Shown: positions 7,902 through 17,195, counted from the first letter of the stretch. The stretch: DNA of 64,000 nucleotides from Nucisporomicrobium flavum (GCF_016464385.1 NZ_JADMLH010000007.1:240840-304839), one strand, 5' to 3'. Notes: generated by a model from the letters alone, not told the origin. Numbers and translations: made by a program.

Positions 7902-8519
7902 TCAGCGGGTGAGGGCGAGGCGGGCGCCGAGGCCGAGCAGGGCCAGCCCGCTGAGCCCGTCCAGCCCGCGCCGCACGGCCGTCCGCGCGAACAGCCGCCG
8001 TAGCGCCGCGACCAGCACCGCCACCGTGCTGAACCACACCAGCGTGATCGCCACCGCGAGCAGCGAGAGGGTCAGCGTGTCGGACACGCCGGGCCGGGCG
8101 GGCAGGAACTGCGGCAGCAACGCCAGGAAGAAGACCGCGGCCTTCGGGTTCAGGGCGTTGCACAGCAGCCCGTCCCGGAAGGCGCCGCCCGCCGAGCCGG
8201 TCCCCACCGCCTGCGGGGCCGGCGCCGGCCGGGCGGCGGCGATCAGCGCGCGGGCCCCCAGGTACGCCAGGTACGCCGCGCCCGCCCAGCGGATGGCCGC
8301 CAGGACCGCCGGGGCCGTCGCCACCAGGGCCGCCACCCCCGCGGCCGCCGCCACCGACCACAGAAAGACGCCCGAGGCGACACCGGTCGCCGCGGCCACG
8401 CCGGAGGCCCGCCCGTCCAGCGCGGCGCGGCGTACCACCACCGCGAAGTCCGGGCCGGGTGACATCGCCCCGATCGCGATCACGCCGGTGAACGCCAGTG
8501 CCTGAGTCGCCGTCGTCAC
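7902..8519 (-). CDS. LysE/RhtB-family amino-acid exporter
   Basis: A 205-residue membrane protein with about six hydrophobic segments and the family signature near the N-terminus (FTGVIAIGAMSPGPDFAVVV), then GRASGVAAATGVASGVFLW and LLCNALNPKAAVFFLALLPQ. LysE/RhtB members export amino acids or homoserine lactones. The start is the GTG at 8519, just before the first membrane helix; longer frames would add unrelated sequence. The 27-bp gap to the divergent DUF2786 gene leaves little room for promoters, so both may be leaderless. It converges with the SDR gene with only 4 nt between them. Confidence 0.9.
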   Translation of the reverse strand: MTTATQALAFTGVIAIGAMSPGPDFAVVVRRAALDGRASGVAAATGVASGVFLWSVAAAAGVAALVATAPAVLAAIRWAGAAYLAYLGARALIAAARPAPAPQAVGTGSAGGAFRDGLLCNALNPKAAVFFLALLPQFLPARPGVSDTLTLSLLAVAITLVWFSTVAVLVAALRRLFARTAVRRGLDGLSGLALLGLGARLALTR

Positions 8520-8546
8520 GCCGGCCACCCTAACTAAGGTTGACCG

Positions 8547-9698
8547 GTGACATCGGTACGGGAAACGGTCGCGGCCGTGGTCGGCGGGCGGCTCGGCTAC
8601 GAGGACGGGCTGGACCTGCTGACCGTCGCGCCCGCCGCCGAGGTCGATCCGGTGCTCGCGGGGGCGCTGTTCGACGCCACCGCGCGCCTGTTCCGCGCCG
8701 GGTGGCAACCGGCGGAGGTGCATCGGGTCGTCGCCCGGCGCGGCGATCCCGCCCACGCTCACCTGATCGCCGACGCGGTCGCCGCGTACCTGCGCGGGTT
8801 CAAGCCTCGCACCGTCGATCCGCGCTGGCGGGCCCAGGCCGACGGGCTCGACGCCCGCGCCTGGTGGGGCGCCGACGAGCAGTACGTCGGCCAGGTCACT
8901 CGGCGGCGCCGGGCCGACCGGGTGAGCCTGATCGACGCGTTCCTCAGCGTGCTGACCGTGCTCGCGACCCTGCCGCCGCTGGACGTGCTCATCCCGCCGC
9001 CGGGGCAGGTCGCCCGGCCCGCGCCGAGGAACGCCAACGCGGCGCTCCTCGATCGCGTACGCGCCCTGCTGGCCAAGGCCGAGTCGACCACGTTCCCCGC
9101 CGAGGCTGAGGCGTACAGCGCCAAGGCCCAGGAGCTCATCTCGCGGCACAGCCTCGAGGAGGCACTCGTCGAGGCCGGGGACGCACGGGTCACCCCGTAC
9201 GCCCGGCGCGTCGGCATCGACCACCCCTACGAGAGCGAGAAAGCCGCCCTGCTCGCCTCGGTGGCCGGCGCCAACCGCTGCCAGGTGGTGTGGTCGCCGG
9301 AGTTCGGTTTCGCCACGCTGTTCGGGTTCGATGCCGACATGGACGCGGTGGAGCTGCTGCACACCTCCCTGCTCGTGCAGGCGCACCGGGCCATGGCGCG
9401 CGACGAGCCGCCCGGCGGCAAGGCGGGCCGGGCGCGGCTCAAGACCTTCCGGCAGTCCTTCCTGGTCGGGTACGCGGTCCGCATCGGCGAGCGGCTCGCG
9501 GAGGCCGACCGGGCCGCGCTGGCCGGCACCGCTGACGCCGCGGCGCTGCTGCCGGTGCTGGCATCGCGCGAGGTGCAGGTCCGCGAGGCCCGGGAGCGGG
9601 CGTTCCCGCGGACGGTACGCGGGCGCGGGCTGCGCGTGGACAGCGAGGAGGGCTGGGAGTCGGGCCGGACGGCCGCCGACGAGGCCACCCTCGCCTGA
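8547..9698 (+). CDS. DUF2786-domain protein
   Basis: A 383-residue cytoplasmic protein. A DUF2786 motif lies near residues 170-210 (LLDRVRALLAKAESTTFPAE, then AEAYSAKAQELISRH), a segment found in actinobacterial and phage proteins of unknown function. The N-terminal 150 residues are rich in Ala/Arg with no recognised domain. The C-terminal half includes a WSPEFGFATLFGF segment and helical stretches. The GTG start follows AAGG at short distance. No function can be assigned; the neighbours (exporter, secreted peptidase) give no clear clue. Confidence 0.8.
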   Translation: MTSVRETVAAVVGGRLGYEDGLDLLTVAPAAEVDPVLAGALFDATARLFRAGWQPAEVHRVVARRGDPAHAHLIADAVAAYLRGFKPRTVDPRWRAQADGLDARAWWGADEQYVGQVTRRRRADRVSLIDAFLSVLTVLATLPPLDVLIPPPGQVARPAPRNANAALLDRVRALLAKAESTTFPAEAEAYSAKAQELISRHSLEEALVEAGDARVTPYARRVGIDHPYESEKAALLASVAGANRCQVVWSPEFGFATLFGFDADMDAVELLHTSLLVQAHRAMARDEPPGGKAGRARLKTFRQSFLVGYAVRIGERLAEADRAALAGTADAAALLPVLASREVQVREARERAFPRTVRGRGLRVDSEEGWESGRTAADEATLA

Positions 9699-9773
9699 TC
9701 CGGCACCCGCGCGCTGGCCGACCAGCCGACCCGGGCCCCAGGGCAGATGACCGCCCCGGGCCCGGGTCCCGGA

Positions 9774-11270
9774 TCAGCGCCCGTGCAGCAGCTCGTGGGT
9801 GCGCTTGATCTGCGCCCACGACTTCGGCGCCTTGACGGCCTTCTTCGCGGCCAGGGCCCGCGCCTGGCTCGCGGTCAGGACGGGCTTCGACGGGGTGTAG
9901 AGCCACGTCTGGAACAGCTCGTCGAGCTGCAGGCCGGAGATCTTCTCCGACAGCGCGATGAACTCCTCGGTCGTGGCGTCGCCGTAGCGGTGCTCCGCCG
10001 TCCAGGTACGCAGGATCTCGAAGAAGTCGTCGTCGCCGACGGTGCGGCGCAGCTGGTGCAGGGTCATCGCGCCCCGGTCGTACACGGCGTTGTCGAACAG
10101 CAGCGGTGCGGTGGGGTCACCGGGCTTCACCGTCCAGAAATCGGCCGGCTCCGTCGCGTACAGGTAATCGAAGATCTCGTCGGTCGTGCCCTCGCCCTGC
10201 GCCTCGGACCACAGCCACTCGGCGTAGCTGGCGAAGCCCTCGTTGAGCCAGATCTCCTTCCACTGCGCGACCGACACCGAGTCGCCGAACCACTGGTGGG
10301 CGTTCTCGTGGACGATGACCGAGGTGTTGGAGCCACCCCGGAAGAACGCGGCCGAGTAGTTGGGGCGGGTCTGGTTCTCCAACGCGAAGCCGAGCGTGCC
10401 GGGCGGGGCGACGACGCCGCCGCGCGCCTCGAACGGCCACGGCCCGAAGACGGTGGCCTCCCAGTCGGTGATCTCCGCGGTGCGCTCCACGCTGGACCGG
10501 GCGGCCGCGTCGAACGCCTCGGGCAGCAGCTTCGAGTACGCGTTGATCACCGGCTGGCCGTCCGCCGTCACGTCCCGGACGATGTCGTACTGTCCGATCG
10601 CGAGCGACGCCAGATAGGTGGCCTGCGGCTTCTCGGAGCGCCAGTACCACCGGGTCCAGCCGAGGATCTCCGGCGTGGGGTTACGCGGCTGCACGCCGTT
10701 GCTGATCACCTCGACGCCGTCCGGCACCATCACGGACACGTCGAAGGTGGCCTTGTCGGAGGGGTGGTCGTTGCTCGGGAACCACCACCAGGCCTCCTCC
10801 GGCTCCCCGACCGCGAGCGCGCCGTCCGGGGTACGGATCCAGGCGGTGTACCCGGCCGCCACCTTGTTCGACGGCACGCCCGAGTACTGGACCACCACGG
10901 TCATCGCCTGCCCGTCGGCGAGCGTGCGCGCCGGGGTGACGACCAGTTCGTGATCGCCCTGCCGGACGAACGTGGCCGGCCGGTTGTTCACCTTGACCGA
11001 GGCGACGTCGAGGATGAAGTCCAGGTTGAACGAGCTGAGATCCTGCTCGGCGGTGGCCAGGATCGTGGTGGTGCCGGTGAGCCGGTCCTGATCCGGGTAG
11101 TAGCGCAACCGGATGTCGTAGTGGGAGACGTCGTAGCCGCTGTTGCCGTAGTCGGGGAAGTACTCGTCCCCGAGCCCCGCGCCACCGGGTGCGGGCGCGG
11201 CGGCGGCGGGGACGGCGGTCCCGGCGAGGGTCAACACGGTGGCGGCGGTCGCCACCAGGAGTCGTCGCAC
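9774..11270 (-). CDS. Secreted M1-family zinc metallopeptidase (aminopeptidase N-like)
   Basis: A 498-residue exported peptidase. A signal peptide (MRRLLVATAATVLTLAGTAV, cleavage after PAAAA) is followed by the beta-saddle domain (YDVSHYDIRLRYYPDQDRL). The gluzincin catalytic site is HENAHQWFGDS (HExxH) with the third zinc ligand in NEGFASYAEW. The GxMEN-like motif is FALENQTRPNY. At about 500 residues it lacks the large C-terminal helical domain of full-length aminopeptidase N, as in short actinobacterial secreted M1 enzymes. It starts at a GTG after GGAAGG. Its expected role is cleaving peptides outside the cell. Confidence 0.92.
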   Translation of the reverse strand: MRRLLVATAATVLTLAGTAVPAAAAPAPGGAGLGDEYFPDYGNSGYDVSHYDIRLRYYPDQDRLTGTTTILATAEQDLSSFNLDFILDVASVKVNNRPATFVRQGDHELVVTPARTLADGQAMTVVVQYSGVPSNKVAAGYTAWIRTPDGALAVGEPEEAWWWFPSNDHPSDKATFDVSVMVPDGVEVISNGVQPRNPTPEILGWTRWYWRSEKPQATYLASLAIGQYDIVRDVTADGQPVINAYSKLLPEAFDAAARSSVERTAEITDWEATVFGPWPFEARGGVVAPPGTLGFALENQTRPNYSAAFFRGGSNTSVIVHENAHQWFGDSVSVAQWKEIWLNEGFASYAEWLWSEAQGEGTTDEIFDYLYATEPADFWTVKPGDPTAPLLFDNAVYDRGAMTLHQLRRTVGDDDFFEILRTWTAEHRYGDATTEEFIALSEKISGLQLDELFQTWLYTPSKPVLTASQARALAAKKAVKAPKSWAQIKRTHELLHGR

Positions 11271-11369
11271 GGTCGGGCATCCTTCCGTCGGCGGACCGGG
11301 TCGGCGGTCCGGCGTGGATGAGTCACCCGCAACCTATCGAAGAATGTCGACATCACGCAGCCGGTGCCC

Positions 11370-12248
11370 TCAGACCCCCCGGCGGCTTGCTTTCCGGGCG
11401 CGCCAGACGAACAGCAGCGAGCGCAGCAGGCCCATCGGGCGCAGGTCGTCGAGGTCGCTGCCGAAGCCGGGCGGGAGCTCGTCCGACGGCTCGGGCAGGG
11501 GCGGCAGAGGACCTAGGTCCAGCTTGACCCGTACGGCGTCGAGGAGCCGGGTGACGTCCGCGGCCGCCGCCTGCGGGCCACCGAGCGACGCCACGGCGCG
11601 CGCCTCCACCCGGGTGGCACCGGCCCGCACCCCCGTCTCGTCCCCGACCTCCGGGTCCGTCAGCTGGAGTTCGCAGTACGCGATGCCGGAGGCGTCCCAC
11701 CAGGCGGCCCACTCCGGGTCCTGGGCGATGGCATGCCCGAGACGGTGGACGTGCTCGCCGTAGCCGTGGTCGGTCAGGACCACCGCACTCGCGGTCAGCC
11801 AGACACCCGGGAGGGCCTCTCGCGCGGGAACCTCGGGCGGCGGGTCGCCCCACGCCGCCGTGTTGCTGCCCGACTCGTAGCTGAGCGGCGTCTCGTGTTC
11901 CCAGAGGCGGCCGGTGCTGCGCTCGTACGCGGTCTGCGCCACCGTCAGCAGGTGCTCGGCCTCCCCGCGGGCGAAGCGGCGCAGCTTGGCGGGCTCGGCG
12001 AGCACCCGCTCGTACTCCTCCCGCCCGGCGGCGACGGCGGCGCACCGCACGTACAGGAACCAGTCGTTGCGGGCGCGGGCGGCCTTGGCGTGGGCGGGCG
12101 TGTCCAGCGCGTACAGGAGCTCGGCGAGCCGATCCTCGAACGCGGTGATGGTCGCGGTGTCTCGGGTGGCAAGCTCGTCGGCGAGCGCGGCGAGGTCGTC
12201 GTCGGTGCGTCGTACGCCGATCAGCGCCCAGAACTCGTCGGCCTCCAC
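11370..12248 (-). CDS. DUF4240-domain protein
   Basis: A 292-residue cytoplasmic protein starting with EADEFWALIG, typical of DUF4240 (WGR-associated family, unknown function). The first 130 residues are helical and carry conserved aromatic positions (FEDRLAELLYALD, DWFLYVRCAAVA). The second half contains YGEHVHRLGHAIAQDPEWAA and a basic C-terminus (WRARKASRRGV). The GTG at 12248 is directly before the domain; a longer reading frame upstream overlaps the TetR gene and is rejected. It lies 26 nt downstream of that TetR gene on the same strand and may be cotranscribed. Confidence 0.75.
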   Translation of the reverse strand: MEADEFWALIGVRRTDDDLAALADELATRDTATITAFEDRLAELLYALDTPAHAKAARARNDWFLYVRCAAVAAGREEYERVLAEPAKLRRFARGEAEHLLTVAQTAYERSTGRLWEHETPLSYESGSNTAAWGDPPPEVPAREALPGVWLTASAVVLTDHGYGEHVHRLGHAIAQDPEWAAWWDASGIAYCELQLTDPEVGDETGVRAGATRVEARAVASLGGPQAAAADVTRLLDAVRVKLDLGPLPPLPEPSDELPPGFGSDLDDLRPMGLLRSLLFVWRARKASRRGV

Positions 12249-12274
12249 GGCCGGAATTGTGCCATATGAGCGGG

Positions 12275-12838
12275 TTACGCGAGCTCGGCGCGCAGCCGGT
12301 CGAGCACCTCGTCCACGATGCCGCTCAGCCGGCGGCCGTCGTCGCGGTCGAGCCATTCGGCGATGGAGACGCTCACCAGCGTCACGCAGGTCTCGGCGAG
12401 CAGGGCGGCCCGGGTGGCGTCGAGGCCGCGGGCCAGGAAGCCTTCCCGGACGGCCTCGGCCAGGGCCGCCCGTTTGCGCAGGTCCCGCTCGCGCAGACCC
12501 TCGTCGGAGCGGACCAGGTCGCGGCGGTGGCACAGTGCGGCCCGGCGCCCCTCGAAGCGGGTCTCGGCCATGGTGCGCAGCCCCTGCACGATCAGCTCCA
12601 TGGGCTCCGCGGTGTCGGGCGCCTCGGCCATCAGCTTCGCGACCATCGCCGGCATCTCGGCGTCGTCGGCGAAGAGCACCTCGCGCTTGTCGGCGAAGTG
12701 GCGGAAGAACGTCCGGGTGGTGAGACCGGCTCGGGCGGCGATCTCGGGCACCGTGGTCGCCGCGAAGCCCTGCTCGGCGAAGAGGTCGAGGGCCGCCGCC
12801 TGGAGGCGCTCCCGTGCGCCCGGTTCCCATCTGCTCAC
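12275..12838 (-). CDS. TetR-family transcriptional regulator
   Basis: A 187-residue TetR protein. The helix-turn-helix spans LQAAALDLFAEQGFAATTVP through GLTTRTFFRHFADKREVLF. The ligand domain is helical with a conserved TAEPMELIVQGL segment. The GTG at 12838 follows a region with a pair of inverted operator copies shared with the divergent gene at 12938. It probably represses itself and the saccharopine-dehydrogenase-like gene. Confidence 0.9.
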   Translation of the reverse strand: MSRWEPGARERLQAAALDLFAEQGFAATTVPEIAARAGLTTRTFFRHFADKREVLFADDAEMPAMVAKLMAEAPDTAEPMELIVQGLRTMAETRFEGRRAALCHRRDLVRSDEGLRERDLRKRAALAEAVREGFLARGLDATRAALLAETCVTLVSVSIAEWLDRDDGRRLSGIVDEVLDRLRAELA

Positions 12839-12854
12839 GGCAGCCAGTCTAGTG

Positions 12855-12902
12855 ATGACATGCCGTGTCATCGGGCGTACGGTGATGACACGGCATGTCG
12901 TC
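12855..12902. promoter_or_regulatory. Paired TetR operator, two inverted copies
   Basis: ATGACATGCCGTGTCAT (12855-12871) and ATGACACGGCATGTCGT (12885-12901) are each palindromic and are inverted copies of one 16-bp sequence (GACATGCCGTGTCATC). Their centres are 30 bp apart, about three helical turns. They lie between the divergent TetR and saccharopine-dehydrogenase-like genes. Confidence 0.82.
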
Positions 12903-12937
12903 ACTCGGGCGGCGCCGGACGAGGGCGGAGCTCTGCG

Positions 12938-13999
12938 ATGAGCGTGTGGATCCTGGGCGGCACCGGCCGCAGCGGGCGGGCGATCGCGACGGCACTGCGG
13001 GAACGGGACATCGCCCCGGTGCTGGTCGGACGGGACGCCAGGCGGCTGATCGCGGCGGCCGGCGGTGACCGTACGGTCGTGGCCGCGTCGGTCGCGGAGA
13101 TGGCGGCCGAGATCCGGCGGCAACGGCCCGCGGTGGTCGTCAACACGATCGGCCCGTTCACCACGACGGCGCCGGAGCTCATCCGGGCGTGCCTGCCGGC
13201 GAGCCACTACATCGACCTGGCGAACGATCTCGCCGCCGTCTCGGCCACGCTCGGCGGGAGCAACGCTGCCGGCCGTACGGTCGTGACGGGTGCGGGTTTC
13301 GGGGTGACGGCGACCGAGAGCGTCGTCGTGAAGCTCTGCGCAGGACAGGCCGCGCCGCAGCGCGTCCGCGTGGACATGATCCCGTCCCTCGCGATGGAGG
13401 CGGGCGCGGTGGGCGAGGCGCTGGCCGGCACCCTGCTCGAAGGGCTGCCCGGCGTCGAGGGCGGCCGCCGCTTCCAGGGCCGCGCCTACCGCGGCGGGCG
13501 GCTGGTCGCGGCCCGGCTCGGGGGCGACGCCACCCGGCTCACGCTGCCCGACGGCACGGCGGTCACCACGGCGAGCATGCCGCTCGGCGAGCTGATCGCG
13601 GCCCAGCGCGCCAGCGGCGCCCCCGAAGTCGTCGCCGCGTCCAGCGAAGCCCCGTCGTCGCCGCTCGTGCGAGCCGTCCTGCCGCTGGCGACCGCGCTGC
13701 TCGCCGCCGGACCCGTACGGTCCTTCGCGAGGCGACGGCTGGCCGGGGTCACGGTCGCGGCCCGCCCGCGCCCGCGGGAACACTCGTGGGGGCACGCGGT
13801 CGCGCGGTGGGCGGACGGCACGACGCGCGAGGGCTGGTTACGGCTCGGCGAGGCACAGGCCTGGACCGGCGCAGTGCCGGCCGAGATCGCCCGCCGCCTG
13901 CTGGCCGGCGAGGACCGGCCCGGCGCGTACACACCGGCCGCACTGTTCGGCCCGTCCCTCGCGGAGTCCTGCGGCGGCGAGTACCTGCTCGCGAGCTGA
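12938..13999 (+). CDS. Saccharopine dehydrogenase-like NAD(P)-binding protein
   Basis: A 353-residue Rossmann-fold protein. The N-terminal motif is WILGGTGRSGRAIA, followed by AVVVNTIGPFTTTAPELIRA and HYIDLANDLAAV, which match the saccharopine-dehydrogenase/trans-acting enoyl-reductase group. The C-terminal half is poorly conserved. The ATG at 12938 follows GGAG at about 7 nt. It is under the divergent TetR and its paired operator. The reaction is not predictable; these proteins often reduce small carbonyl or enoyl substrates. The GNAT gene follows after 21 nt. Confidence 0.82.
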   Translation: MSVWILGGTGRSGRAIATALRERDIAPVLVGRDARRLIAAAGGDRTVVAASVAEMAAEIRRQRPAVVVNTIGPFTTTAPELIRACLPASHYIDLANDLAAVSATLGGSNAAGRTVVTGAGFGVTATESVVVKLCAGQAAPQRVRVDMIPSLAMEAGAVGEALAGTLLEGLPGVEGGRRFQGRAYRGGRLVAARLGGDATRLTLPDGTAVTTASMPLGELIAAQRASGAPEVVAASSEAPSSPLVRAVLPLATALLAAGPVRSFARRRLAGVTVAARPRPREHSWGHAVARWADGTTREGWLRLGEAQAWTGAVPAEIARRLLAGEDRPGAYTPAALFGPSLAESCGGEYLLAS

Positions 14000-14020
14000 C
14001 CGCCGGTCTACGGTCGGGGC

Positions 14021-14527
14021 ATGGACAGCACAGCCACCGAACGCCTCACCCTGCGCCGGGTGCTCCCCAGCGACCTGGACGAGTTCGTCGCGCTGGAGAC
14101 CGCCCTGCGTGCCACGGAGCAGCCGCCGCGCCCGGCGCCCGATCCCGCTGCCTCCGCCCGCTACCTGGCGGCGTTCTGCCGGGTGTGGGACGAGGGTGAG
14201 CTGGGCTACTGGGCGCTCGAGCTCGAGGGGCGGGTCGCGGGTTTCGGCGGCGTCCAGCCCAAACTGTGGCGCGGCGTCCGGTGCTGGAACCTGTACTACC
14301 GGCTGTATCCCGTCCACTGGGGACAGGGACTGGCGACCGAGATGGCCGTGGCGGCGATTGCGGCGGCTGCGGACGTACACCCGGACTGGCCCGTGCTGGT
14401 GGAGACGGACCCCGGCAACGTCGCCGCGATCCGGGTGGCGGAGCGCGCCGGGTTGCGGCGGGAGCCCGAGCGGCCGGGCGACGAGTACGCCGTCCTGCTG
14501 CTCACCGCTGCGGAACGTACCCGGTAG
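14021..14527 (+). CDS. GNAT-family N-acetyltransferase
   Basis: A 168-residue acetyltransferase. LTLRRVLPSDLDEFVALE is the first strand-helix. The acetyl-CoA loop lies in YRLYPVHWGQGLATEMAVAA (QGLATE replaces the classic RGxGxG/A), and NVAAIRVAERAGLR is the final motif of the RimJ/RimL-like group. The acceptor is unknown. It is probably cotranscribed with the gene ending at 13999. Its last 26 bp overlap the convergent MmyB-like gene tail to tail. Confidence 0.85.
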   Translation: MDSTATERLTLRRVLPSDLDEFVALETALRATEQPPRPAPDPAASARYLAAFCRVWDEGELGYWALELEGRVAGFGGVQPKLWRGVRCWNLYYRLYPVHWGQGLATEMAVAAIAAAADVHPDWPVLVETDPGNVAAIRVAERAGLRREPERPGDEYAVLLLTAAERTR

Positions 14528-15353
14528 CCACGCCCGCGAGCCGCAGCTTCGTCTCGTCCTCCGTACCCGGGGCCGCGCTGAGGACCACGATCTTGAGCTC
14601 GCCGTCGCTGAGCACGTCGCAGTCCACCTCGATCGGTCCCACCGCCGGATGCTGAACGACCTTGTGGTCCTCCCGGTGCTCGCCCACCGCCCCGGCCGCC
14701 CACAGCTCGGCGAACCGGGCGTTGCCGGCCAGGACCCGGATGAGCGCGGCGAGGCGCTCGTCCGCCGGGAAGCGCCCGGTGGCCCGGCGCAGGTCGGACA
14801 CGACGGCGGCCTCGACCGCGTCGCCGGCCACGGAGATCACCGGCCAGTGCGAGAGCCGGGGCCCGGCCCCGCCGACCGGGAAGGTGTCGCGGGCGAAGTT
14901 GCGCAGCGCCGGCGGCACCGGCGACGGGTCGCCCAGCAGCGCCGCCCAGCACGGGCTCCACCAGATCAGCTGCCAGTCCGCGGCGAAGACCGCGACGGCG
15001 GTGTCCCGCAGCCGGTGCAGCACCCGGTGCACGCCGGGCGGGATGTGGTCGGAGATCTGACCGTCACCCGGCGGCAGGAGCCCGGCCAGCCGATACAGGT
15101 GGTCGCGTTCGGCGCCGGTCAGCTGCAATGCCCGGGCGAGCGCGGCGATCACCTGCGCGGACGGCGTGCTGAACCGGCCCTGCTCGAGGCGGACGACGTA
15201 GTCGACCGAGATGCCGGCGAGTTCGGCCAGCTCCTCCCGGCGCAGCCCCTTCGCACGGCGCGCGCGCCCGCTCGGCAGTCCCACGGCCGCCGGGGTGAGG
15301 CGGTCACGCCAGGCCCGCAGGGTGGCGCCGAGCTCGGCCACGGAAGTCGTCAC
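14502..15353 (-). CDS. XRE-family regulator with MmyB-like ligand domain
   Basis: A 283-residue regulator. The N-terminal helix-turn-helix is GLRREELAELAGISVDYVVR with LEQGRFSTPSAQVIAALARA. The remainder is the MmyB-like PAS-type fold (LLGDPSPVPPALRNFARDTF) that binds fatty-acid-like ligands in characterised members. It is divergent from an SDR gene with 101 bp between them. MmyB regulators commonly control an adjacent oxidoreductase. GTG start at 15353. Confidence 0.9.
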   Translation of the reverse strand: MTTSVAELGATLRAWRDRLTPAAVGLPSGRARRAKGLRREELAELAGISVDYVVRLEQGRFSTPSAQVIAALARALQLTGAERDHLYRLAGLLPPGDGQISDHIPPGVHRVLHRLRDTAVAVFAADWQLIWWSPCWAALLGDPSPVPPALRNFARDTFPVGGAGPRLSHWPVISVAGDAVEAAVVSDLRRATGRFPADERLAALIRVLAGNARFAELWAAGAVGEHREDHKVVQHPAVGPIEVDCDVLSDGELKIVVLSAAPGTEDETKLRLAGVATGYVPQR

Positions 15354-15454
15354 CCCCCGATTGTGCCGCGCGGCCGTACGCCCAGCCTGGTAACGCTTTT
15401 CCTACCGCCCCGGCGTCCCTGGCGCACCGCGCCTGCCCGCCCGACCGTGGGTGC

Positions 15455-16153
15455 ATGACGATCACCTTCATCACCGGGGCCAACAAGGGCCTCGGCTACG
15501 AAACCGCCCGCCGCCTCGTCGAGCGCGGCCACACCGTGCTGCTCGGCGCCCGCGACGCCACGGCCGGTGCCGCTGCAGCCGAGCGGCTCGGCGCCCGCTT
15601 CGTCGCCGTCGACGTCACCGACGACGCGTCGGTCGCCGCCGCAGCCGCCGATGTGGAACGCCACGAGGGTGCGGTCGACGTACTGATCAACAACGCCGGG
15701 GTGGCCGGCCCGCACGGCGACCCGAGCTCCCTGACCGGCGCCGAGGTCCTCGCGGTTCTCGACGTCAACGTCGCGGGCGTCGTCCGCACCACGACGGCGT
15801 TCCTGCCGTTGCTGCGGCGCTCGGCCGACCCGGTCGTCATCAACGTCAGCAGCGGGATGGGGTCGCTCGCGGCCACCCACGACCCGTCCCGGCCCGAGTC
15901 CGGGGCGATCGCCCCCGCCTACACGGCCTCGAAGGCGGCGCTCACGATGCTCACCACCCAGTACGCGAAGGCGCTGCCCGGCATCCGCATCAACGCGGCG
16001 GACCCGGGCTACACGGCCACCGACTTCAACGGCCACTCGGGCCCGCAGACGGTCACCGAGGGCACGGACGCGGTGGTCGCGCTGGCCACCGAGGGCCCGG
16101 GCCACGGCTCCGGCCGCTTCGTCGACCGCCACGGCGAGATCGCCTGGTCCTGA
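15455..16153 (+). CDS. Short-chain dehydrogenase/reductase
   Basis: A 232-residue SDR. It has ITGANKGLGYETARRL (cofactor loop), LINNAGVAG, the catalytic Ser region INVSSGMGS and YTASKAALT (Tyr-x-x-x-Lys), then DPGYTATDFN. It ends in DRHGEIAWS. It is close to the C-factor/carbonyl-reductase-like SDRs often paired with MmyB regulators. Probably NADP-linked, substrate unknown. A strong hairpin ends the unit 20 nt downstream. Confidence 0.9.
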   Translation: MTITFITGANKGLGYETARRLVERGHTVLLGARDATAGAAAAERLGARFVAVDVTDDASVAAAAADVERHEGAVDVLINNAGVAGPHGDPSSLTGAEVLAVLDVNVAGVVRTTTAFLPLLRRSADPVVINVSSGMGSLAATHDPSRPESGAIAPAYTASKAALTMLTTQYAKALPGIRINAADPGYTATDFNGHSGPQTVTEGTDAVVALATEGPGHGSGRFVDRHGEIAWS

Positions 16154-16172
16154 AGCACGCCGGAGGGTGGAT

Positions 16173-16212
16173 GCGGGCGGGCCGGTTGACGGCAACCATC
16201 CGGCCCGCCCGC
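16173..16212 (+). terminator. Strong hairpin downstream of the SDR gene
   Basis: GCGGGCGGGCCGG (16173-16185) pairs perfectly with CCGGCCCGCCCGC (16200-16212) over a 14-nt loop, 20 nt after the stop codon. No U-tract. It is the clearest terminator-like structure in this part of the window. Confidence 0.75.
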
Positions 16213-16349
16213 GATCACAGTGGCCGGCCACGCCGGGGCGGCGGCGGGCACGGCCGGTATCAGGCCGATCGGGGGTCACGAACTGGCCACGACCCCGCGC
16301 TCCCCGCAGTCTCCACCCGTCGTGTTACGACTCGGATAACGTGCGGGCC

Positions 16350-17195
16350 ATGACGTTCTCGATCGTGGCCCGCTCCGCCGACGGCGGCGCGCTGGGAGTG
16401 GCCGTGGCCAGCAAGTTCCTCGGGGTCGGCGCGGCGGTGCCGGCCGCCCTGGCCGGGGTCGGCGCGGTGGCCACCCAGTCGTACGCCAACCTCGCGTACC
16501 GGCCGCAGGCGCTGGCGCTGCTGGGCACGGGCGTGGCCGCGACGCAGACGGTGGCCGCGCTGATCGCCGCCGACGCCGGACCGGTGGACCACCGGCAGGT
16601 CGGGGTGGTCGGCGCCGACGGCGACGGGGCCACGTTCACGGGTACGGCCTGCCACGCGTGGGCGGGCGGCACGGCCGGCGACGGCTTCGCGATCCAGGGG
16701 AACATGCTGGCCGGCCCGCGCGTGGTCGACGACATGCGGGCGGCCTGGCTGGCGGGCGGCGCGCAGGAGCGGCTGGCGTACCGGCTGCTGGCGGCGCTGC
16801 GCGCGGGTGATCGGGCGGGCGGTGACCGGCGCGGGCGGCAGAGCGCGGCGCTGCTGGTGGTCGCGAAGGGCATGGGGTACGGCGGCACCAGCGACGTGGT
16901 GGCCGACCTGCGCGTGGACGACCACCCGGACCCGGTGACCGAGCTGGGCCGGCTGCTGGAGATGCACACGCTGTACTTCGAGCGCCCGGACCCGGCGACG
17001 CTGCTGGAGCTGACCGGCCCGCTCGCCACCGAGGTACGCGACCGCCTTGCCGCCGCGGGCCACGAGGCAGGGCCGGCCGCGGCGGACCTGGACGAGGCGC
17101 TCGCGTCCTGGGCCGGTGTCGAGAACCTCGAGGAACGCGTCGTGGCCGGCCACATCGACCCGATGGTCCTCGCGCACCTGCGGGCGGCTTCGTGA
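16350..17195 (+). CDS. DUF1028 family protein
   Basis: A 281-residue protein that opens with MTFSIVARSADGGALGVAVA, the hallmark of DUF1028, a family with an Ntn-hydrolase-like fold and unknown substrate. GAVATQSYANLAYRPQALAL and the HAWAGGTAGDGFAIQGNML segment are also typical. A C-terminal helical region follows. The start is the ATG at 16350; there is no Shine-Dalgarno, but GGATAAC just upstream could be a -10, so it may be leaderless. It stands alone between two hairpin/regulatory stretches. Confidence 0.85.
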   Translation: MTFSIVARSADGGALGVAVASKFLGVGAAVPAALAGVGAVATQSYANLAYRPQALALLGTGVAATQTVAALIAADAGPVDHRQVGVVGADGDGATFTGTACHAWAGGTAGDGFAIQGNMLAGPRVVDDMRAAWLAGGAQERLAYRLLAALRAGDRAGGDRRGRQSAALLVVAKGMGYGGTSDVVADLRVDDHPDPVTELGRLLEMHTLYFERPDPATLLELTGPLATEVRDRLAAAGHEAGPAAADLDEALASWAGVENLEERVVAGHIDPMVLAHLRAAS

